Part shown: positions 8,613 through 17,004 of the stretch, in pieces
Layout of the letters: each line of letters opens with the position of its first letter
How positions within the stretch are numbered: position 1 is the stretch's first letter
NCBI RefSeq assembly: GCF_014204975.1
Contig: NZ_JACHMM010000001.1
Location: 6,014,037-6,078,036 of the forward strand
Source of the DNA: Jiangella mangrovi
GTDB taxonomy: Bacteria; Actinomycetota; Actinomycetes; Jiangellales; Jiangellaceae
Direction: 5' to 3'
DNA length: 64,000 nt
Translations under genes and position numbers: made by a program
The notes under the pieces: generated by a model
The model's input: only the letters and a program-made list of their open reading frames with translations
Told to the model about the DNA's origin: nothing
Databases searched by the model: none

Positions 8613-10621
8613 CCTCCGACATCGTCGACGGCGGCCCGGACGGCAGCGCCGCGGTGCCGCACCCCGCCTGGCTCCCCACGGCCGCGTTCGCCCCGATCGG
8701 ACGGCGCCGAGTCGCCGTCGTCCTCCCCGACGGCAACGACGACGCGGAAGTGGCGGCCACGGTGCGGCGCGAGGTCGCCGCCGCCACCAGTGCCCACGGC
8801 GGCTCCGTCGTCGGACCGGACGAGCACCCCGACCTCGTGCTCGTCCTGGAGCCGACGGCCACCGGTTCCGGGTTCCGGGTCGTCCGCGACGGCGACCGCC
8901 TCACGGTCTCGGCCGCGCGCCCGACGGCGCTGCTGCACGGCCTGTTCCACGTGGTCCGGCTCGGCGAGGCCGCGTTCGACGGCCCCGACGGCGACGAGCA
9001 GCACTCCCCCGTGTCGGGCCTGCGCATGCTGAACCACTGGGACAACGTCGCATCGCACCCCAGGCATGGGCAGGTGGAGCGCGGCTACTCCGGCGGGTCG
9101 ATCTTCTACGCCGACGGCGCGGTGCGCACCGACCTGTCCCGCGTCGCCGCGTACGCCCGGCTGCTCGCCGCCATCGGCATCGACCAGGTCGCGATCAACA
9201 ACGTCAACGTAGCCGCGCGCGAGGCCCGCCTGCTCACCGACGGCCTCGACGACGTCGCGCGGATCGCGGCCGTCCTCCGCCCGTACGGCATCCGCACCCA
9301 CCTGTCGGTGAGCTTCGCCTCGCCCATCACGCTCGGCGGACTGACGACGTCGGACCCGCTCGACGCCGACGTGCGCACCTGGTGGCGCGACACCGCCGCA
9401 CGGGTCTGGGGAGCCGTCGGCGACTTCGGCGGCTTCGTCGTCAAGGCCGACTCCGAGGGACAGCCCGGACCGTTCGCGTACGGGCGCGACCACGCCGACG
9501 GCGCCAACATGCTCGCCGAGGCGGTCGCCCCATACGGCGGCCTGATCCACTGGCGTGCGTTCGTCTACAACCACCGGCAGGACTGGCGCGACCGCTCGAC
9601 CGACCGGGCCAGGGCCGCGTTCGACCACTTCGCACCGTTGGACGGGCACTTCGCCGAGAACGTGGTCGTGCAGGTCAAGCACGGCCCGATGGACTTCCAG
9701 GTGCGCGAGCCCGTCTCGCCCCTGCTCGCCGCGCTGCCGCGGACACGGGTGGCGCTCGAGCTGCAGGTGACGCAGGAGTACACCGGGCAGCAGCGGCACG
9801 CCGTCTACCTGGGGCCGGAGTGGAGCGAGATCCTGCGCTGGCAGGCCCGCGGCGACGGTACGCCGACGGTGGCCGAGGACGTCGCGCGTGCGGGCGGATT
9901 CACCGCCGTGTCGAACGTGGGCGACGACCCGTACTGGACGGGGCACCCGTTCGCGCAGGCCAACCTGTACGCCTTCGGCCGGCTCGCTTGGGACCCCACG
10001 CTGGACCCGTCGGACCTGCTGGACGAGTGGGTCACGCTGACGTTCCCGGGCGCGCCTGCTGCGCTGCGCGAGGCGATCCACGCCATTCTCGACGAGTCGT
10101 GGCTGACCTATGAGCAGTACACCACTCCCCTCGGGGTCGGGTTCATGGTGCGCCCCGGTCATCACTACGGGCCCGACGTCGACGGCTACGAGTACACCCC
10201 GTGGGGGACGTACCACTTCGCCGACCGCGACGGCGTCGGAGTCGACCGGAGCAGCGCCACCGGCACCGGTTACGCCGGCCAGTACCCCGAACCGTGGCGC
10301 GACGTCTACGAGTCGGCCGAGTCCTGCCCCGACGAGCTGCTGCTGTTCTTCCACCACGTGCCGTACACCCACGTGCTGCACAGCGGCACGACGGTGATCC
10401 AGCACATCTACGACACGCACTTCGCCGGCGTGGAGCGGGTGGAGCGCATGGTCGAGGCGTGGGAGTCCGTCGCCCACCTCACCGACGACGACCTCACCGC
10501 GCGGGTGCGCGAGCGACTCGCCGAGCAGCTGCGGTCGGCCGTCGAGTGGCGCGACCAGGTCAACACCTACTTCTGGCGCAAGTCCGGCATCGCCGACGCG
10601 CACGGCCGGGTCATCCACTGA
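8609..10621 (+). CDS. aguA: GH67 alpha-glucuronidase
   Basis: A 670-residue intracellular GH67 enzyme that removes (4-O-methyl-)glucuronic acid from the non-reducing end of xylo-oligosaccharides. Family hallmarks are 'NNVNVAAREARLLT', 'VVKADSEGQPGPFAYGRDHADG', 'VVVQVKHGPMDFQVREPVSP' and 'LELQVTQEYTGQQRH'; the last two carry the catalytic carboxylates known from GH67. No signal peptide is visible, consistent with action on imported oligosaccharides. The GTG start overlaps the uxuA stop. The operon order therefore links glucuronate release directly to its catabolism. The stop codon lies inside a terminator hairpin. Confidence 0.93.
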   Translation: MTSDIVDGGPDGSAAVPHPAWLPTAAFAPIGRRRVAVVLPDGNDDAEVAATVRREVAAATSAHGGSVVGPDEHPDLVLVLEPTATGSGFRVVRDGDRLTVSAARPTALLHGLFHVVRLGEAAFDGPDGDEQHSPVSGLRMLNHWDNVASHPRHGQVERGYSGGSIFYADGAVRTDLSRVAAYARLLAAIGIDQVAINNVNVAAREARLLTDGLDDVARIAAVLRPYGIRTHLSVSFASPITLGGLTTSDPLDADVRTWWRDTAARVWGAVGDFGGFVVKADSEGQPGPFAYGRDHADGANMLAEAVAPYGGLIHWRAFVYNHRQDWRDRSTDRARAAFDHFAPLDGHFAENVVVQVKHGPMDFQVREPVSPLLAALPRTRVALELQVTQEYTGQQRHAVYLGPEWSEILRWQARGDGTPTVAEDVARAGGFTAVSNVGDDPYWTGHPFAQANLYAFGRLAWDPTLDPSDLLDEWVTLTFPGAPAALREAIHAILDESWLTYEQYTTPLGVGFMVRPGHHYGPDVDGYEYTPWGTYHFADRDGVGVDRSSATGTGYAGQYPEPWRDVYESAESCPDELLLFFHHVPYTHVLHSGTTVIQHIYDTHFAGVERVERMVEAWESVAHLTDDDLTARVRERLAEQLRSAVEWRDQVNTYFWRKSGIADAHGRVIH

Positions 10622-10632
10622 CCCGGCCGTGC
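10600..10632. terminator. Bidirectional hairpin terminator overlapping the aguA stop
   Basis: A perfect 14-bp stem (left arm 10600-10613, loop TCCAC, right arm 10619-10632; arms GCACGGCCGGGTCA and its complement) sits between the convergent aguA and enolase-family genes. The aguA stop codon is within the right arm. No long T-run follows on either strand, as is usual in high-GC actinobacteria. Confidence 0.75.
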
Positions 10633-10642
10633 GGCCGCGCGA

Positions 10643-11737
10643 CTACAGCGTGCTGACACGCCGCGTGCCGGTCGCGAGGAAGTCCGGGTTGACGGTGACG
10701 CCCCACCCCGGGGCGTCACCGAGCACCACCTCACCGCCGACCACCTGCGGCATCGGGTCGTAGAGGTCGCGGACCCAGTCGTAGCTCTCGATGCCCCACT
10801 CCTGGTACTGGCTAACCGAGCCGAACGCCGTCGCGAGATGCAGGGTGAAGACCTGCAGCAGCGACTGGTTCGGGCAGTGCGGCGTGCACGGGATTCCGGC
10901 CGCCTCCGCGATCAGCACGGCTCGCCGCGCGCGTGCCATGCCGCCGATGTAGTTCACGTCGGGTTGCAGGATGTCGACGGCGCGCATGTTGACCATGCGC
11001 TGGATCTGCTCCAGCACCGCGTCCTGCTCGCCGCCGGCCACCGGGATATCGAGTGCGGCCGCGACCTTGGCCGAGTTCTCGATCTCCTGGTAGGGGCAGG
11101 GCTCCTCGAAGTGGTGGTAGTCGTACTCCTCGAGCAGCCGGCCGACCCTGATGGCCTTGGACACCGAGAAGGCGCCGTTGGCGTCGGCGTTGATCGCGAC
11201 GTCCGGACCCAGCGTCTCGCGGATGAGCGGGACGAGCTTCTCGGTGCGTCCGGGCGCGGCGTCGGTGTCGCGTCCCATGACCTCGTGGAGCCGCACCTTG
11301 ACGCACCTGAACCCGTAGGTCTCCACCAGTTCGGTGAGCCGTTCGGCCTCGGCCTCGGGCGTGATCCTCCGGCTCATGCTGGAGGCGTAGACGGGCACGC
11401 TGTCGCGGGCCTTGCCGCCGAGCAGGTTGTAGACGGGCTGACCCGTGACCTGACCGAGCAGGTCCCAGATCGCCGTGTCGATACCGCTCAGGGCGCGCAG
11501 CGCGAACGTGCTGGGGAACTTGTAGGTGTCGCGGACGAACCGCTGCGTGAGGACGTCGATGCTCCACGGGTCCGCGCCGAGGAAATGCGGCGCTACGAAC
11601 TCGTGCAGCAGGTGCACGCTGAGGTCGGCGCGGTGCTGCGAGATCTGCCCGATCCCCTCGGCGCCGTCGTCGGTCCGAATCCGCACGACGGCCAGTTCCA
11701 CGTCGCGCTGGAAGGTCTCGATCGACTCGATCCTCAT
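10643..11737 (-). CDS. Enolase-superfamily sugar-acid dehydratase (mandelate racemase subgroup)
   Basis: A 364-residue enolase-superfamily protein. The capping domain opens with 'MRIESIETFQRDVELAVVRI'. The barrel shows 'CVKVRLHE' (active-site Lys region, K-x-R instead of K-x-K), metal ligands in 'INADANGAFS', 'HFEEPCPYQE' and 'VAGGEQDA', then 'ILQPDVNYIGG' and 'TPHCPNQ' (the likely Asp-His dyad of the MR subgroup). Such enzymes dehydrate aldonic or uronic acids, but the sugar is not predictable from these residues. The ATG overlaps the stop of the alpha/beta hydrolase (ATGA), and both follow a GHL6-type glycosidase, so it probably acts on a product of that hydrolase. Reading ends at the shared terminator. 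Confidence 0.8.
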   Translation of the reverse strand: MRIESIETFQRDVELAVVRIRTDDGAEGIGQISQHRADLSVHLLHEFVAPHFLGADPWSIDVLTQRFVRDTYKFPSTFALRALSGIDTAIWDLLGQVTGQPVYNLLGGKARDSVPVYASSMSRRITPEAEAERLTELVETYGFRCVKVRLHEVMGRDTDAAPGRTEKLVPLIRETLGPDVAINADANGAFSVSKAIRVGRLLEEYDYHHFEEPCPYQEIENSAKVAAALDIPVAGGEQDAVLEQIQRMVNMRAVDILQPDVNYIGGMARARRAVLIAEAAGIPCTPHCPNQSLLQVFTLHLATAFGSVSQYQEWGIESYDWVRDLYDPMPQVVGGEVVLGDAPGWGVTVNPDFLATGTRRVSTL

Positions 11738-12516
11738 GCCGCGTCCTCCGTCGACGTCGGTTCTGGCTCAGCCGCCACGAGGAAGTCGGAGACCACCTGG
11801 GCGAAGGCGCGCGGGGTGTCGACGGCGGGCAGGTGCCCCGCGTCGGGGATCACCTCGACCCGGCTCCCCAGCACCGCCGCCGCGATCGCCTCGGCGTCCG
11901 ACAGCGGCGACCGGTCGTCACGGTCACCGACGACCACGAGGGCCGGGCAGCGGACGGCGTCCAGCGCGGCCCGCATGTCGGCGCGGTAGCACGCCTCGGC
12001 GACCTGCAGGTAGTCGTCCCTGCTGATGGCGGCGATCTGGCCGACGAGCTCGGCCTTTAGCCCGGGCTCCGGGTGACTCTTGAGTGTGCGGCCCAGGTAC
12101 AGCTCGGCGAAGCCTGCCATGCCGGCCTCGGCGGTCTCGCGCACGGCTCGCTCGAGCCGGGTCGCGGCCTCGGCGTCGGGCAGGAAGGGGTAGGAGTCCG
12201 CGATCACGAGCCGGCTCACCTGTTGGGGCCGGGTGGCGGCGTAGTGGGCGGCCTGCATCCCGCCGAGCGACAGGCCGACCAACGTCACCGGGCCGTCGGC
12301 CGTGTCGGCGAGGATGCGCTCGAGATCGTCGCTCCACTCCTTGAGCCCCACCCCCGCCCCGACACCGCGGCCGCCGTGCCCCAGCGTCGTCGGGGTGTGG
12401 ACGGTCGCGGCGGGATCGACGTGGGCCAGGGTCGGCGCCCACATCGCGCCGGAGAGTCCGAGGCTGTGGAGCAGGACGGTCGTGCCCGGCCATGGCAGCC
12501 GGTCGAGCTCGTGCAT
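11734..12516 (-). CDS. Alpha/beta hydrolase, possible sugar-lactone hydrolase
   Basis: A 260-residue alpha/beta hydrolase. The oxyanion region is 'VLLHSLGLSGAMW', the nucleophile elbow 'GLSLGG' near residue 91, the acid 'VVGDRDD', and the catalytic His 'DAGHLPAVD'. The layout resembles 3-oxoadipate enol-lactonase (PcaD-like) proteins. In this setting, between a putative glycosidase and an enolase-superfamily dehydratase, hydrolysis of a sugar lactone is an attractive but unproven role. I took the ATG at 12514-12516 as start because it opens the first beta-strand; an AAAGG lies 9 nt upstream. The stop overlaps the next gene's ATG. Confidence 0.75.
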   Translation of the reverse strand: MHELDRLPWPGTTVLLHSLGLSGAMWAPTLAHVDPAATVHTPTTLGHGGRGVGAGVGLKEWSDDLERILADTADGPVTLVGLSLGGMQAAHYAATRPQQVSRLVIADSYPFLPDAEAATRLERAVRETAEAGMAGFAELYLGRTLKSHPEPGLKAELVGQIAAISRDDYLQVAEACYRADMRAALDAVRCPALVVVGDRDDRSPLSDAEAIAAAVLGSRVEVIPDAGHLPAVDTPRAFAQVVSDFLVAAEPEPTSTEDAA

Positions 12517-12563
12517 GTGCGTCACCTTTCGGAGGAACCGCAGGGTCGGGGCGCCTGTCGTGG

Positions 12564-14729
12564 TCACCCCGTGGGGATGACCACGACCTCGTGGTCGACG
12601 ATCCGGGGCACGTCGAGCGCCAGCACGTCGCCGTCGGCCGAGACCTCGATCTCCCCGCCGCTGACGGCGAGTCGTGCGATGCGCGGCGCCGCGCCGCCGG
12701 GCGAGGCCCCGGCCGTCAGCTCGACGTGGATGGGCCCCACCGGGATGTACTCGTGCATCGGGGCGCGCCAGGTGCCGGAGCCGCTCAGATTGACCAGGTG
12801 CAGCACGTGGCTGCCGTCGCCGCGCACGTACAGGTGCGCGTCGATGGTCCCCACGCCGGAGATCGTCACGGGCTGACGGCCGTGAGCGGCCCAGCGCACG
12901 GCGTTGGCGAGCAGGACGGCGTGGTCGGGCTGGAAGCCGCGGCCGAAGCACCGGTCGACGTCGGCCGGGAAGTACGCCACCCGGCCACCGCTCTCGCGGA
13001 CCAGCAGGCACGGGACGCCGGTGGCCGGGAACCGCTGCCACGACGTCTCCGGCGGCACAACGGGGAACGGTGCCACGAACGTCAGCAGCGCCTCGGCGTC
13101 GGTCGCCTCGACGCACTCGACGCGGCCGCCGAACGGGAGCTGGTTGGTGCGGACGAAGCCGTCGAGCACCGGATGCCTGGTCGTCGCCTCGTCGTCCCAA
13201 CGCACCGGGATGTGCAGGTACGTGTGGGTGGGCGCCGCCTCCCAGCTCGTCACGGGATGGCGCATGGCGCCGAGGTGCGCGTGCTTCGCGCTCGCGCCGA
13301 AGACGTCGGCGAGGCCGAAGTCCTCGCGGCGCACGCCGTCCTCGTCGTACAGGCTGCTCTCGCCGGTGGCGACGAGTCCGCCGCCGGCCTGCACGAACCG
13401 GCGGATGGCGGCACAGTGGTCGTCCGAGAGCGCGCCGACCGACGCCAGCACGAGCACATCGATGCCGTCGAGCTGCGACTCGAGCCGGCTCACGTGGATC
13501 GGCACGTACCCGATGCCCGCCCGCACCAGGGCGTCCACGACCCCGAAGTGCGGCAGCTGGGTCCGCAGCTCCGGGTCGTCGCGGCCGTAGAAGTCGGTGT
13601 TGTCCTGCGACCAGACCAGGCCGACGTTCGCCACCGGCCGGCGGTCGGTGAGGAGGTCCTCGTGGTCACGGTGCCAGGTGAAGGTCGGCGCCGCGATGTC
13701 GTACTGGCGGTGGTCCTCGCTGTGCGCGCCGATGTGGTGCCACCAGGGGTGCAGGCCGCCGGCGATCCCCTCGACCATCCACATCCGCGCCTCGGGCTCG
13801 GCCTGGGCGCTCGTCCGGAACGGCGGCTTCTGGAAGTTGTACATGGCCGTGTTCTCGGCGGCGACGTGCCGCCAGCCCTGGAGCCCGCGGATCAGCTTGC
13901 CGCCGTGCGCGTTCTCCTGGAAGCCGAGGTGCTGGCGGTACTGGTGGTCGAGCAGGATGTACGGGGTGCGGTCGCTGATCCGCTTCAGGTCCCGGAACCG
14001 CCGCGACTGGTGCTCCACGTGCGGGCTGTTCATGCCCATCCACAGGCAGTCCGGCCCGCCCACGGACCTGGTGACCTCGTTGAACCGGTCCCAGATCTCG
14101 ATGCGCCGGTCGTAGTTCCAGCGGATCCAGCGCCGATAGACGGGGTCGTCCCAGTCGTGGTTCGCCGGCAGCGCCTCGCCCACGGCATCGCGGAACCCGG
14201 CGGCGCAGTTGCGGCAGTAGCAGATCCGCTCTCGGGGCAGGCCGCTCCAGTTGTTGTCCGCGAACCCGTCGGGCCGGTAGCGCTCGATGACCTCGGTGAG
14301 CACCTGCGGGATGTAGGTGTCGTAGTACGGGCTGTTGACGCACGAGTGGTACCGGCCGGTCGAGGTGTACGGGACGCCGTCCGCGTCGACGCAGAACCAG
14401 TCGGGGTGCTCGTCGTAGAAGCGCTGGTCCGCCCGGTTGCAGTCCATGCGGGCCACCACCGTCAGGCCGCGCTCGCGGGCCGCCTCGACGATCTCGCCGA
14501 ACAGGTCGCGCCCACCCAGGTACTGCGCCCGATAGTGCAGCGGGAAGCGGCTGGGGTAGTAGGCCACGATGCCGCCGGCGTTGACGACGACGCCCTGCAC
14601 CGCCGTCTTCTCCCACTGCGCGATCCACAGGTCGTGGTCGTAACGGTCCGGATCGATCTCGGTGAGGTTCGTCTGCCCCCACCTCAGGGTCCTCTCGTAC
14701 CACGGTCCGTCGGAGTCGCTTATGGCCAC
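12564..14729 (-). CDS. GHL6-type putative glycoside hydrolase, paralogue 1
   Basis: A 721-residue protein resembling the hypothetical glycosyl hydrolase 6 family followed by a beta-galactosidase trimerisation-like domain. The barrel (about 1-400) has 'NAGGIVAYYPS', 'VVARMDCNRAD', 'HPDWF' and a Cys cluster C170-x-C172-x2-C175. The flavodoxin-like second domain (about 400-560) has 'GLVWSQDNTDFYG' and 'IDVLVLASVGALSDDH'; a beta-sandwich ends the protein. No signal peptide is visible. GTG at 14727-14729 is preferred over the GTG seven codons earlier because GGAGG sits 5-6 nt before it. It heads a minus-strand operon with the hydrolase and enolase genes, divergent from paralogue 2, with two GntR-type palindromes between. 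Substrate unknown; the neighbours suggest a uronate- or rhamnose-containing oligosaccharide. Confidence 0.75.
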   Translation of the reverse strand: MAISDSDGPWYERTLRWGQTNLTEIDPDRYDHDLWIAQWEKTAVQGVVVNAGGIVAYYPSRFPLHYRAQYLGGRDLFGEIVEAARERGLTVVARMDCNRADQRFYDEHPDWFCVDADGVPYTSTGRYHSCVNSPYYDTYIPQVLTEVIERYRPDGFADNNWSGLPRERICYCRNCAAGFRDAVGEALPANHDWDDPVYRRWIRWNYDRRIEIWDRFNEVTRSVGGPDCLWMGMNSPHVEHQSRRFRDLKRISDRTPYILLDHQYRQHLGFQENAHGGKLIRGLQGWRHVAAENTAMYNFQKPPFRTSAQAEPEARMWMVEGIAGGLHPWWHHIGAHSEDHRQYDIAAPTFTWHRDHEDLLTDRRPVANVGLVWSQDNTDFYGRDDPELRTQLPHFGVVDALVRAGIGYVPIHVSRLESQLDGIDVLVLASVGALSDDHCAAIRRFVQAGGGLVATGESSLYDEDGVRREDFGLADVFGASAKHAHLGAMRHPVTSWEAAPTHTYLHIPVRWDDEATTRHPVLDGFVRTNQLPFGGRVECVEATDAEALLTFVAPFPVVPPETSWQRFPATGVPCLLVRESGGRVAYFPADVDRCFGRGFQPDHAVLLANAVRWAAHGRQPVTISGVGTIDAHLYVRGDGSHVLHLVNLSGSGTWRAPMHEYIPVGPIHVELTAGASPGGAAPRIARLAVSGGEIEVSADGDVLALDVPRIVDHEVVVIPTG

Positions 14730-14766
14730 AGAATCCCTCCAGGCTGACACGATATGCAGTTAATCC

Positions 14767-14775
14767 TGTCAGACA
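14767..14775. promoter_or_regulatory. GntR-type operator, site 1 (TGTC-A-GACA)
   Basis: A perfect 9-base palindrome, TGTCAGACA, in the divergent promoter region between GHL6 paralogues 1 and 2. The TGTC-W-GACA form fits FadR-subfamily (FCD) GntR operators, and a gene for such a regulator lies at 23534-24229. Confidence 0.6.
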
Positions 14776-14839
14776 ATATGAGAGGCGCCGAGAGGGGTCA
14801 ACCGTCTTGCCAGGCCCTTACCTGCATGTCACTATGGCA

Positions 14840-14848
14840 TGTCTGACA
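14840..14848. promoter_or_regulatory. GntR-type operator, site 2 (TGTC-T-GACA)
   Basis: TGTCTGACA, 29 bases upstream of the paralogue 2 start. The flanking AAT after the core is shared with site 1. Together the two sites can control both directions. Confidence 0.6.
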
Positions 14849-14877
14849 ATCGTGCATGACGGCGATAGGGAGATTCA

Positions 14878-17004
14878 GTGACGGCGCTGCAATCGGAGCG
14901 GTCGACGGACCTCAGGACCTTGGACTGGTACCACGACGCCACGCGGTGGACCCAGCTCACCTTCACCGAGGACGACCCGAAGACCCTCGACGTCGACTTC
15001 TGGATCGACGTCATGCGCCGTATCGATTCCCGCGCCCTGTGCCTGAGCGCCGGCGGCTACATGGCGTTCTACCCGACAGCGGTGCCGCACCACTACCGCA
15101 GTACGTTCCTCGGTGACTCCGACCCATTCGGTGCCCTGGTCGAGGGCGCGCGGAGCCTCGGGATGCACGTCATGGCCCGGATCGACCCGCACGCGACGCA
15201 CGAGGCGGCCGCGCAGGCCCACCCGGAGTGGATCGCGCACGAGGAGGACGGCACGCCCATCAGGCACGCGTCGATGCCCGGGGTGTACTGGACCGACCCG
15301 TTCAGCACTCACCACAGCGAGTTCGTCACCGAGATTTCGCGCGAGATCGTGCGCGAGTACGACGTCGACGCGGTCTTCGCGAACCGCTGGGAGGGGCACG
15401 CCGCCGCCACCATTTCCTACTCCCCCGGCACGGCGGCTCGGTTCCGGGCCGACACCGGGGTGGACCTGCCGTCCAAGAGCAACCCCGGCGACCCTGCCTG
15501 GGAGGTGTTCGCGCAGTGGCGCAGCCTCCGGCTGAGCGAGCTCGTCGTGCAGTGGGACGATGCCGTGCGCTCGGTCAAGCCGCACGTGCGGTTCATCCCC
15601 AACCGCGGCATGAAGCTGACGCGCGGGCTGGTCCCCGAACTCGTGCGGGACCGGTACCCGTTCTTCGTGGTGGACAAGCAGGGCCGCTACGACCTCGACG
15701 CCTCGTGGGTGGCCGGACGGGTCAGCAAGCTGGGCCGTGGGCTGCATCCCGATCGGCCGGTCGCGTTGCTGACGTCAGTGGGCCCCGAGTCGCGGGTGCT
15801 GCGGTGGAAGGACGCCGTCGCCAATCCGGACGAGACGATGAGCCTCATCGTCGACGGGTTCGCGCAGGGCGCCCGCCCGTGGTTCTCCAAGTTCAAGGCC
15901 GAGTGCTTCGACAAGCGCTGGGTGCCGACCATCGAGAAGGCGTTCGCGCTGCACGCCCGGTGCGAGCCGGTGCTCGGCCGGCTGCGCTACACCGCCGAGA
16001 TCGCCGTACTCGACAACGCGCCGGCCACCCTGCCCGTTCCGGTGCCGGCCGCCGACGGCGAGGCCGACGACACCGGCTTCTACCACGCCCTGGTCCAGTC
16101 GCGGCTGCCCTTCGAGTACATCGCCGACGAGGGGTTGAGCCTGGAGCGGCTGCTGCGCTACCGGGTGCTGATCCTCCCCGCCTGCCGCGACCTGAGCCCC
16201 GAGCACGTCGCCATGATCGAGCAGTTCGTCGCGGCCGGCGGCAGCGTGGTGTCGGCCTTCGACTCGTCGGTCCGGGGCACCGGGGACTCCGCGGAGCTGG
16301 GCCTGGGCGAGCTGCTGGGGGTGCGGCTCGTGGGCGGCGTGCGCGGCCCGCTCAAGAACAAGTACATGACCATCGAGCGCGAGCACGACCTGTCCGAGGG
16401 CTTCGGCGTCGCCCAGCGCATCGTCGCCGGCACGCGGGTGCTGGAGGTCGAGGCCGTCGGCGACGCCGAGGAGATCTTCCGGTTCGTCCCCGACTACCCC
16501 GACCTGCCGATGGAGGAGGTCTACCCGCGGCCCGGGCGCACCAGCGCGGCCGTCGTGACGCGGACGCATCCCTCCGGCGGGCGGACGGTGCACTTGGCCT
16601 TCAACGTCGGCGACGTCTACTGGCAGGCGCTGCAGTCCGATCACCTGCGGCTCATCACCAACGCCGTCCACTGGTGCATGGGCGAGCGACGCCCCCAGGT
16701 CGAGGTCCGCGGCGCCGGGCTCGTCGATGTCGCGGTGCAGGAGGGCGAGAACGAGCGGGCCGTCATCCTGGTCAACCTCAACAACCCGATGGCGATGCGC
16801 GGGCAGCTGCACGAGATGCTGCCCATGCACGACCAGGAGGTGCTGATCCAGCTTCCCGACGGCGTGACGGCGCCGCAAGCCCGCCTCGTCGTCGCCGACC
16901 GGCCGGCCCCGGTCGAGGTTCGCGACGGCGTCGCACGAGTGATCGTCGAACGCATCGAGTGGCTCGAGATCGTCCACCTGACCTGGGCACAGGGAGTGGA
17001 CTGA
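14878..17004 (+). CDS. GHL6-type putative glycoside hydrolase, paralogue 2 (Cys cluster lost)
   Basis: A 708-residue paralogue of the neighbouring GHL6-type proteins. Shared landmarks are 'LSAGGYMAFYPT' near residue 58, 'VMARIDPHAT', 'HPEWIA' and 'DAVFANRWEG'. The flavodoxin-like domain has 'LIPACRDLSPEH' in the equivalent of the trimerisation domain. At the place where paralogues 1 and 3 have C-x-C-x2-C, this protein reads 'ISYSPGTAARF' (residues 179-189), so the cluster is absent and the protein may differ in metal use or activity. The GTG start has GGGAG 6 nt upstream. Its stop overlaps the ATG of paralogue 3 (TGATG). It opens a plus-strand operon running through the ABC importer to the DUF624 gene. 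Confidence 0.75.
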   Translation: MTALQSERSTDLRTLDWYHDATRWTQLTFTEDDPKTLDVDFWIDVMRRIDSRALCLSAGGYMAFYPTAVPHHYRSTFLGDSDPFGALVEGARSLGMHVMARIDPHATHEAAAQAHPEWIAHEEDGTPIRHASMPGVYWTDPFSTHHSEFVTEISREIVREYDVDAVFANRWEGHAAATISYSPGTAARFRADTGVDLPSKSNPGDPAWEVFAQWRSLRLSELVVQWDDAVRSVKPHVRFIPNRGMKLTRGLVPELVRDRYPFFVVDKQGRYDLDASWVAGRVSKLGRGLHPDRPVALLTSVGPESRVLRWKDAVANPDETMSLIVDGFAQGARPWFSKFKAECFDKRWVPTIEKAFALHARCEPVLGRLRYTAEIAVLDNAPATLPVPVPAADGEADDTGFYHALVQSRLPFEYIADEGLSLERLLRYRVLILPACRDLSPEHVAMIEQFVAAGGSVVSAFDSSVRGTGDSAELGLGELLGVRLVGGVRGPLKNKYMTIEREHDLSEGFGVAQRIVAGTRVLEVEAVGDAEEIFRFVPDYPDLPMEEVYPRPGRTSAAVVTRTHPSGGRTVHLAFNVGDVYWQALQSDHLRLITNAVHWCMGERRPQVEVRGAGLVDVAVQEGENERAVILVNLNNPMAMRGQLHEMLPMHDQEVLIQLPDGVTAPQARLVVADRPAPVEVRDGVARVIVERIEWLEIVHLTWAQGVD

